From: Candidatus Latescibacterota bacterium
GTDB taxonomy: Bacteria; Latescibacterota; UBA2968; UBA8231
Direction: 5' to 3'
Assembly (NCBI GenBank): GCA_003529325.1
Contig: DPVW01000040.1
Coordinates: 1-5,178, forward strand
DNA length: 5,178 bases
In this document: piece after piece, positions 1-5,178 of the stretch
Layout of the letters: the number at the start of each line of letters is the position of its first letter
Position numbering within the stretch: position 1 is the first letter of the stretch
Notes under the pieces: generated by a model
What the model was told of the DNA's origin: nothing
Seen by the model: only the letters and a program-made list of their open reading frames with translations
The model's database searches: none
Made by a program: the position numbers and the translations under genes

Positions 1-1
1 C

Positions 2-265
2 TCTCACACGATGACATCCGAACGGGTACGCCAGTTGAACTGGATGAACACGGCACCGTGGCGCAGCGTGGTCACTTCGGATCGTTGGAAGCTGACTCTG
101 TGCGCCGTCGATCAGGGCGAGCTGTTTGACTTGAATACCGACCCGGCTGAGACGACGAACCTGTTCGACAGACCTGAGCACCGCGACCGGGTGCGCTGGA
201 TGGCGGCGAGGCTAAGGCTGTGGCAAGAGGAAGTGGGCGATACGGCGCCATTACCGGGAGTATAG
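2..265 (+). CDS. Sulfatase, C-terminal end (partial, 5' end outside the window)
   Basis: The frame is open from the window edge and ends at TAG 263-265, giving 87 residues. The ATG at 11 is internal rather than a real start. The text reads like the C-terminal subdomain of type I (formylglycine-dependent) sulfatases: a strand with PWRSVVTSDRWKLTL, then GELFDLNTDPAETTNLFD, then a helix containing RLRLWQEEVGD. The WKL...GELFDL..DP.E..NL pattern is the usual tail of choline-sulfatase/arylsulfatase-like proteins. The catalytic CxPxR motif and metal ligands lie upstream and cannot be seen, so the substrate is unknown. The stop is 6 nt before the next ATG, which suggests co-transcription with the CehA-like gene. 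Family assignment is confident; specificity cannot be inferred, and a related phosphodiesterase/phosphonate-hydrolase member of the alkaline-phosphatase superfamily remains possible. Confidence 0.85.
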   Translation, partial: SHTMTSERVRQLNWMNTAPWRSVVTSDRWKLTLCAVDQGELFDLNTDPAETTNLFDRPEHRDRVRWMAARLRLWQEEVGDTAPLPGV

Positions 266-271
266 GATCAG

Positions 272-1714
272 ATGCCCAGACTCAAAGGAATCATCCGCGA
301 TAGTCTCTCCGGGGTCAGCGTTCCCGCCAAGGTGCACGTGGTCGATAGTGGCGGTCGTTTTGTTCATCCCGCCAACAGTATTCTGAAAGTCGGCCCGGGG
401 GATCCGTTCTTTTATTGCGACGGGGAGTTCGAGGTGCATCTCGGGCGCGGGGCGGTGGATATTGTCGTCGAGCGAGGCACTGAGTATACGCCGTTGCGGC
501 ATACGCTATATGCGCCGGCGACGGGCGCTGTCGAGGTGGAGTTGGAGCTGAAGCGCTGGATTGATTTGCCCGAGCAGCGCTGGTATCCGGGTAATACGCA
601 TATCCATTATAATGAGCTGGAGGGGCGACCGGAGGAGCGCTTGCGATTGGAGCCGGAGGTCAACGACTTGAGCGTGACGGCGATCAGCATTCTGCAACGG
701 GGGCAGATTCCCTACGCCTCGAACAAGTTTCCCATCGGCTTTATGACCGATTTTTCGACTGATCATCGCCAGGTCGACTGCGGCGAGGAGACACGGCACA
801 ATGCGCATCACGGCGGTTATGGCCACGTGATGTTGCTCAATCTTCGCAATCTCGTCGAGCCCGTCAGCCGCGGTGATCTGGTCAGCGCTTTCGACCCCGA
901 CTACCCACCATTGTGCCACGCCTGCGACGACGCGCGCACGCAAGGCGGAATCGTCATCTGGTGCCACAATGGCAATGGCATGGAGGCGCCCGTGGCGGCG
1001 GGTCTGGGCAAACTCGACGCCTTCAATCTCTTCGATCCCTGTTGGAAGGATCTCGAATACGATATCTGGTACAAACTGCTCAATTGTGGCATTGGCCTGC
1101 CGGCTTCGACGGGGTCGGACTGGTATGTCTGCTCGAACAATCGCGTCTATGTGCAGACCGAAGATCAGTTCACCTATCAGAACTGGTTGGAGGGGCTGCA
1201 GGCGGGGCGCACCTTTATTACCAATGGCCCGGCGTTGTGGTTGGATATCGACGGGCAGGGCCCGGGGGCACGGATTGAAACGCGCGGCAAAGTCTCCGCT
1301 AAGGTTGAGTGGCGGTCGCACTATCCTTTGGACCGGGTCGAAGTAGTGCGCGATGGCGAGGTCCTCCACCAGCGGCTCCTGCAGCAGATGGTGGAGCAGC
1401 GCGAAGGCACGTGGACCGTCGATGTCGACCTGGCTGGCGACGGCTGGGTCGCGGTGCGGGTCCTTGGTGCAGCGCGGGACAGTTTCCAGCAGGCCGTCTA
1501 CGCACATTCCAGCCCGGTATATGTCGGGACAGGAGTGCCGGCGGTGGCGGCGGGCGAGTCGGCAGCCTTTTTTGCGCGTGGGATCGAGGCGTCGAGTGGC
1601 TTGATCAAGCGCTCTGGCCGCTTTACCACCGATGCCCAGCGCCAGGAGGTGCTGCACTTATTCGAGCAGGGGCGCAAGGTTTACCTCGACCTGGAGAAGG
1701 AATATGGCGTCTGA
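272..1714 (+). CDS. CehA/McbA-family PHP-type metallohydrolase
   Basis: A complete 480-residue protein. Residues 1-95 form a beta-rich N-terminal region. A PHP-superfamily metal site follows: GNTHIHYN (107-114, ligands H110 and H112), TDH (163-165), a His-rich stretch HNAHHGGYGHV (176-186), WCHNGNG (230-236, H232) and GSDWY (281-285, D283). After these comes NGPALWLDIDG and a C-terminal beta-sandwich-like part. This arrangement is that of the CehA/McbA family, named after carbaryl hydrolases but mostly of unknown natural substrate. The start at 272 has only a weak AGGA (264-267) overlapping the sulfatase stop. No signal peptide is apparent, so a cytoplasmic location is inferred. It sits between a sulfatase and a C45-type hydrolase gene, consistent with a hydrolytic catabolic operon. 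It ends in TGA, which shows UGA acting as a normal stop here. Substrate unknown. Confidence 0.85.
   Translation: MPRLKGIIRDSLSGVSVPAKVHVVDSGGRFVHPANSILKVGPGDPFFYCDGEFEVHLGRGAVDIVVERGTEYTPLRHTLYAPATGAVEVELELKRWIDLPEQRWYPGNTHIHYNELEGRPEERLRLEPEVNDLSVTAISILQRGQIPYASNKFPIGFMTDFSTDHRQVDCGEETRHNAHHGGYGHVMLLNLRNLVEPVSRGDLVSAFDPDYPPLCHACDDARTQGGIVIWCHNGNGMEAPVAAGLGKLDAFNLFDPCWKDLEYDIWYKLLNCGIGLPASTGSDWYVCSNNRVYVQTEDQFTYQNWLEGLQAGRTFITNGPALWLDIDGQGPGARIETRGKVSAKVEWRSHYPLDRVEVVRDGEVLHQRLLQQMVEQREGTWTVDVDLAGDGWVAVRVLGAARDSFQQAVYAHSSPVYVGTGVPAVAAGESAAFFARGIEASSGLIKRSGRFTTDAQRQEVLHLFEQGRKVYLDLEKEYGV
1693..1700 (+). promoter_or_regulatory. Shine-Dalgarno site for the overlapping C45-type gene
   Basis: GGAGAAGG lies inside the 3' end of the CehA-like gene. 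Its GGAG is 7 nt before the ATG at 1704. This supports 1704 as the true start and implies translational coupling across the 11-nt overlap. Confidence 0.6.
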
Positions 1715-1895
1715 GCTACCGCTATTGGAAGTGAGCGGATCGCCGAGCGAGCGGGGGCGGGCCCACGGGGAGAGTCTTGGCGGTCTTATTCGCGAGCTTG
1801 TTCCCGCGTTTTTCGATGATCTGGAACAGACGAGCAAGCATCACGATGCCCCGGTCGTGACCAAAGAACGGGCCCTTGCGATCGCGACATCCTGA
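1704..1895 (+). pseudogene. C45-type acyltransferase/hydrolase, N-terminal fragment (63 aa, truncated)
   Basis: The start ATG overlaps the CehA-like stop by 11 nt and has a good ribosome site. The text contains LPLLEVSGSPSERGRAHGESL followed by GGLIRELV, which matches the N-terminal signature of the C45 (acyl-CoA:6-aminopenicillanic acid acyltransferase-like) Ntn-hydrolase family, where L-x-G-x-P-x-x-x-G-x-x-H-G is characteristic. Members are usually about 330-400 residues and self-cleave before an internal Cys. That Cys and the whole catalytic body are absent here, because the frame stops at TGA 1893-1895 after ERALAIATS. A short stretch in the +1 frame (ERYLSNLAGD, from 1894) may be continuing homologous text after a frameshift, but this is weak. 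It looks like a broken last gene of the sulfatase-CehA operon, or a gene cut by the rearrangement at about 1896-1950. Confidence 0.7.
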
Positions 1896-1935
1896 GCGGT
1901 ACTTATCGAATCTGGCGGGTGACAAACGGATCCTT

Positions 1936-1954
1936 CACGGTCGTGGAGACCGTG
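1936..1954 (+). terminator. Inverted repeat, possible weak terminator
   Basis: CACGGTC (1936-1942) and GACCGTG (1948-1954) form a perfect 7-bp stem with a 5-nt loop GTGGA, followed on the + strand by GCCTTTCCC. It lies downstream of the broken operon and between convergent genes, a sensible place for a terminator. The T-run is short and interrupted, so intrinsic termination would be weak. It may also be chance structure inside decayed coding sequence. Confidence 0.35.
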
Positions 1955-2116
1955 GCCTTTCCCTAAAGCTCTGCGCCTTGCTACTGGGGCGGTGTTAGAG
2001 GCGTGGATGAGTCGATCTTCCCGCAGCGTCTTGAAGTCGACTTCGTGCGGGTGTACCAGAAACCTAGCGGATCAGCTGGCGGATCGCCGCCTCCGACTCT
2101 CTCGACCAGCCACTGA
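1953..2116 (+). pseudogene. GH16 beta-glucanase (laminarinase-like) C-terminal remnant
   Basis: In frame 2 an open stretch from 1967 to the TGA at 2114-2116 contains YWGGVRGVDESIFPQ (from 1982) followed by RLE and VDFVRVYQ (ending at 2059). This matches the very conserved end of glycoside hydrolase family 16 proteins (GGxWGG..GVDxSIFPQ..xVDYVRVYQ). Just upstream, in another frame, WPFPKALRLATG (1953-1988) resembles the preceding GH16 segment (WPFD..F.LILN.A.GG) in shortened form. No start codon, no catalytic ExDxxE motif and no intact upstream frame exist, so this is a decayed 3' stump. Similarity stops within a few bases of the convergent selenoprotein gene's stop codon (2064-2066); the rest of the open frame is probably antisense filler. 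Confidence 0.65.
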
Positions 2117-4844
2117 AGACGGCGTCGATGCGGCCCTCGGCATCGATGACGTACGACAGGGGAACGAAGATCTGATCCCCGGCGAACAGTTGTTCCAGCG
2201 TGCTCGCCTGCGTCGTGAAGCTGGGATAGGTGATACCGGCACGGTCGAGAAACCGCGGCACCCGGGCGCGCGCCTTGCCCGTGTCGAGGCTGATACCGAG
2301 CAGGTCGACACCGGCAGCCTGCAGTTCCGGATAGAGCTTCTCGAGTTCCGGCATCTCCTGACGGCAGGGAACACACCAGGTAGCCCACAGATTGATCAGA
2401 TATCGACGGCCCGGCTGGCGCCAGCTGGCAAAGTCGTGCGTCTCTCCTGTCCGCTGGTCGACGAGGACCACCGCCGGGAATTCGTCACCACGCCGCTGAC
2501 GAAGCGAATTGAACACGACATCCCCGGGTTTGGCCGGATCCGGCAGTGAGAAGGGATCCTCCTCCACGGAGGACAGGTCGAACTGACCCTCGACGATGTG
2601 CAGCGACGAACCCGCCCGGGCGACGCCGGCGCCAGAGCTCTCCCCGTCGAAGCGCTGCACGGTGCCGGAGGGCCAGTGTACCTCGATCCAGGGGACGGTG
2701 ACGTCCTGGCCGATGCCGAACAGAAGCCGCGGATCGCTCTGCGAGACAAACCCACTGCCTCCTGCCTTGATCTTGGCCTGCACTCCCGCACTCGTTCCCA
2801 TGCGGACGACGGCGCCGAAGGCGTCGGTACCGCTGTCGGTGCCACGCAGCGAGATGCGAACGAAGCCGTTGTCGTCGCCGACGTTGTTGCGGAACAGGTG
2901 ATGGACCTGGCCCTGGAGCGCGGTGAGGAAGACGTCGAGGTCACCGTCGTTGTCGAAGTCACCGTAAGCGGCGCCCCGACCATCGGTGACGGAGTCGAGA
3001 CCAGAGAGGCCCGAGATATCGACGAAACGCTGGCCTTCCTGATTGACGTAGAGCTTATCTCGCTCAAAGCCGCTGAAAGAGAATCCCTGCTCGAATAGCT
3101 TGCCCATGTGGTCGGACTGGTACTGCTGATTTCCCGTCTCTTCGACTTCCACCGACGACGCCAGCACGTGGCGCCAGAAGAGACTTCACGTGTCTTTGAG
3201 AGACTTGCCGGAGACGAAGCCATTGGGCGAGTGAATGTCCTGCCAGCCATCGTTGTCGAAGTCGACGAAACCACCACCCCAGGCCCAGCCGGCAGACAGG
3301 GGCCCCACAGTGGCACTCACCTCCTCATAGGTGCCGTCTCCGAGGTTGTGGAACAGGCTGTTGCCGGCGGCGAGTTTTCCGAGCAATCGCTTTGCGTCCA
3401 CCTCACTTGATTCCTCCGGGAACAGTCGCTTGAGGATTCGTTTGCCGGCGGTGGACGACATGTTGGTGACGTGGAGGTCGACATGTCCGTCGTTGTTATA
3501 GTCCCCCAGGGACACCCCCATGCCATTGCCGGGATCGAGCAGTCCGAGGGCACCGGCGGAATCGACGAAATGGTCTCCTTGATTCAGATACAGAGCATTT
3601 TCGCCAAAATCGTTGGCCACATACAGGTCCTGGCGCTCGTCACCATCAAAATCACCGAAGTGGGCGGCATAGGACCAGCGGCTATCGGCAACACCCCACT
3701 GTCGTGCCTGTTCCTGAAAGATACCGTCTCCCTGGTTGACGAAGAGGAGATTGGCCGTACCGTTCGTCGCCCGTGACCAGGAATCGGGCATGACGACACC
3801 ATACCTGTTGTATGATGCCACATAGATGTCGGGACGACCGTCACCATTCACATCGGCACTGACGGCGCTGTATCCCTGGGCGAACTGATCCACGCCCGCC
3901 GTCAGGGAGACATCTATAAATTCGACTCTGCCGTCGGGTACCAGACGGTTCTCGAACAACATCTGCGCCCCCACTGAAGCGAGGAACAGATCGCTGTCCC
4001 CATCGTTGTCGACATCAACGAATAGAGGCGCCGTGGCGTTGGGTGTAATCTTCACTCCCGCCTCTCTGGCCACATCGGTGAAGGTGCCGTCGCCCTGATT
4101 GAGATACAGGAAGTTGGCGCCATTGCCGGTGGCAAAGGCATCGAGCCGACCGTCGCCGTCGACATCTCCCAGGGCCACACCATGGGCGATGAAACTCGGG
4201 TTGCCAGGGGTGCCGAAGGGTGGGGCTGCCTGGTAGACGCCAGCCGGCAGCGACACCTCGCTGAAAAGGTCGACCCGAGCGACGCGGACGGTCATCTCAC
4301 TCAGTTCGAAGTGGTCGATATGCCAGCGTTCGTCGATGCGGACGGCACGAAGATGGGCTTTCGCCTCCACCCAGGTGCGCTGTTCGGCAGCATTGCGACC
4401 GACGATGGAGATGGCGACGAGAGCCTCCGCCCGCGGGTTGTTCATCGCTTCAAAGTCGGCCGACTTCACCTTGAGTCGGACGTCTTCGATACTCGACATG
4501 GCGGTGAGCAAGTCCTGCCAGCTGTCGAGAAAAGCCCGGTGGTCCACGGAACTGGAAGAGATCTGCACGTCGAGAATGTCGATCCATCTGGACTGCGATT
4601 CGGTGGCGCCGCCGACGGTGGGCCAGAGCGAGGCGGACAGATCGGCGTTGAAGTGAGCGCCCATGGCGGCCAGGTCCCGGTCGCGGACCGAGAGCGACAA
4701 CTCGTGGAGTTGGTTGGCGAGGGCCTCCGTCAGGTCCTCGTCCCATTCGACCTCTGCCTGATCTATGGCGGTGGGATGTGCCTGGTCGGGGAAGCCGGCG
4801 TGGAGCAGTACAGTCGTGAGGATCAGGAGATGTCGCGTCAGCAT
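2064..4844 (-). CDS. Secreted CRTAC1/FG-GAP-UnbV-TlpA fusion, probable selenoprotein (in-frame UGA = Sec553)
   Basis: Read from ATG at 4844-4842 (first ATG after in-frame TAA 4850-4848; no strong ribosome site), the frame reaches TGA at 3188-3186 after 552 codons. It then continues in the same frame to TAG 2066-2064, giving 926 residues if UGA encodes Sec553. Domains: signal peptide (1 to about 22, R4 then a LLILTTVLL core), NTF2/SnoaL-like region (about 36-185), FG-GAP/VCBS blades with Ca-loop motifs starting at D227, D277, D331, D398, D448, D528 and D629, UnbV/ASPIC domain (about 661-732, with IEVHWPSG at 720-727), and a TlpA-like thioredoxin domain (about 785-926, WCVPC at 823-827, probable cis-Pro 895). 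The UGA sits in GKSLKDT-U-SLFWRHV, inside the propeller, which would be severed by termination. The only cysteines are C824 and C827. Likely periplasmic or surface, with a redox role inferred from CXXC plus Sec. Standard annotation would split it into 4844-3186 and a GTG-started 3167-2064; that GTG has no ribosome site. A nonsense mutation is the main alternative. Confidence 0.8.
3156..3188 (-). promoter_or_regulatory. Recoded UGA and candidate bacterial SECIS hairpin
   Basis: On the - strand the UGA is 3188-3186. Starting 9 nt later, UGGCGCCA (3176-3169) pairs with UGGCGUCG (3163-3156) in 8 continuous pairs, two of them G-U. The apical loop is CGUGC (3168-3164). Seventeen nucleotides separate the UGA from the loop. 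Bacterial SECIS elements lie directly 3' of the UGA inside the coding region, with a small apical loop carrying a G among its first two bases, about 16-37 nt from the UGA; this hairpin meets those rules (G3167 is loop position 2). A lower stem CUUC (3180-3177) with GAAG (3149-3146) is possible across a 3' bulge. Such an element would recruit SelB with Sec-tRNA. The fold was made by eye and not energy-scored. Confidence 0.65.
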
Positions 4845-4874
4845 CAGTTAAGAAACTACGGGCAGGCACAGAGG

Positions 4875-4902
4875 CCGGCCAGACGGGTCGCTGTCCGGCT
4901 GG
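4875..4902 (-). other. GC-rich hairpin between the outer-membrane gene and the selenoprotein gene
   Basis: In the 114-nt gap (4845-4958), the - strand arms CCAGCCGGAC (4902-4893) and GUCUGGCCGG (4884-4875) pair over 10 positions with one mismatch and one G-U, around an 8-nt loop. No U-run follows directly, so it may be an attenuator-like or factor-dependent structure, an mRNA-processing or stability element, or chance. No clear promoter boxes were seen in this gap. Confidence 0.35.
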
Positions 4903-4958
4903 AAGTGGTGGCGTCGGGCCTACCTGATCAGGCTCGCAGGGTCACCGACGATGCCCAG

Positions 4959-5177
4959 CTAGATGCGCTGCAGTTTCTGAAAGAAGCGGATGTTATAGTA
5001 GTCGTAACCGTAGTCTGCTTTCAGGAACCACCGGAAGTCACCCACATCCGTGCGGCCCAGGCTGATCTGGCCGGTCAGGTGCAGTTTGTCGAGGAAGCCG
5101 GCCTCGTCTGAGGGGTCTTTGGTCCTCGATGCTGGGATGAACGTGTAGTCCCTTCCCGTCAGAGTGTAGGCAACTTG
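4959..5177 (-). CDS. Probable outer-membrane beta-barrel protein, C-terminal end (partial)
   Basis: The - strand frame is open from the window edge to TAG 4961-4959, giving the last 72 residues of a protein whose start lies beyond 5178. The text alternates polar and hydrophobic or aromatic residues, for example LDKLHLTGQISLGRTD, then DFRWFLKADYGYDYYN, then IRFFQKL. This is the pattern of final antiparallel strands of an outer-membrane barrel, although it ends QRI rather than in the classical terminal aromatic. I do not recognise the family; a MtrB/PioB-like or other porin-type barrel is possible but unproven. It points the same way as the selenoprotein gene 114 nt downstream, so the two may be co-transcribed and act in the same envelope process. 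A long + strand open frame covers this region but is antisense to this better-supported reading. Confidence 0.6.
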   Translation of the reverse strand, partial: QVAYTLTGRDYTFIPASRTKDPSDEAGFLDKLHLTGQISLGRTDVGDFRWFLKADYGYDYYNIRFFQKLQRI

Positions 5178-5178
5178 C

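Noticed and set aside
506..1657. 383-aa - strand open frame antisense to the CehA-like gene
   Set aside because: The + strand reading carries clear PHP-type metal motifs; the antisense text shows no family signature.
2033..2044. Perfect 12-bp palindrome GAAGTCGACTTC
   Set aside because: It falls within the conserved GH16 text (LEVDF codons), so coding constraint or chance explains it, and there is no second copy to suggest an operator or attachment site.
1992..2549. 185-aa + strand open frame starting in the GH16 remnant region
   Set aside because: It is in a different frame from the GH16 signature and is antisense to the TlpA domain with WCVPC.
2064..3167. Independent gene starting at GTG 3167 (367 aa)
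   Set aside because: It is in phase with the upstream frame, the GTG has no ribosome site before it, and its N terminus would begin inside a motif (SLFWRHV) and the FG-GAP/UnbV region. It is better read as the second half of the recoded gene.
3179..3206. Eight-base direct repeat AGAGACTT at 3179-3186 and 3199-3206 near the UGA, suggesting a slippage duplication that created the stop
   Set aside because: The repeat period is 20 nt, not a multiple of three, so a duplication of that unit would have shifted the frame, yet phase is kept on both sides of the UGA.
4182..5111. 309-aa + strand open frame
   Set aside because: It has no recognisable domain, lies antisense to strong FG-GAP coding and to the barrel-like C terminus, and has the low-complexity look of a shadow frame in GC-rich DNA.
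1..5178. tRNA, rRNA, CRISPR arrays, insertion sequences
   Set aside because: I saw no repeat-spacer pattern, transposase text, terminal inverted repeats or tRNA-like cloverleaf while reading both strands.

Overview
The window looks like part of a moderately high-GC, Gram-negative-type environmental bacterium. It has a beta-barrel-like outer-membrane protein end, secreted FG-GAP/UnbV and TlpA domains, and sulfatase and CehA/McbA-type hydrolases. This mix is familiar from planctomycete-, Latescibacterota- or Poribacteria-like genomes, but nothing here fixes the taxon. UGA is used as an ordinary stop in one gene (CehA/McbA-like, stop at 1712-1714), so the standard bacterial code is expected.

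Left part (1-1895, + strand): a co-directional, tightly packed cluster. It holds the 3' end of a sulfatase, a complete CehA/McbA-like PHP-superfamily metallohydrolase (272-1714), and the first 63 codons of a C45-type (acyl-CoA:6-APA acyltransferase-like) hydrolase. The last overlaps the hydrolase stop by 11 nt and then breaks at a stop codon. The layout suggests a catabolic or ester/amide-cleaving operon whose third gene is broken.

Junction (1896-2063): no intact gene. It holds an inverted repeat and a recognisable but decayed C-terminal remnant of a GH16 beta-glucanase, which runs up to the convergent gene's stop codon. A 5' stump of one family next to a 3' stump of another points to a deletion, recombination scar or assembly join.

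Right part (2064-5177, - strand): one very long gene and, upstream of it, the 3' end of a probable outer-membrane beta-barrel gene. The long gene appears as two open frames (4844-3186 and 3167-2064) that are in the same phase and separated only by a TGA at 3188-3186. Read through, it encodes a 926-residue secreted protein: signal peptide, NTF2-like region, FG-GAP/CRTAC1 propeller with seven Ca-binding-type loops, UnbV/ASPIC domain, and a C-terminal TlpA-type thioredoxin domain with WCVPC. The TGA lies in a CRTAC1-like motif (KDT-U-SLFWRHV). Starting 9 nt after it is an 8-bp hairpin with a 5-nt loop carrying G at position 2, at a distance typical of bacterial SECIS elements. The best reading is a selenoprotein with Sec553. 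This is the main discovery candidate of the window.
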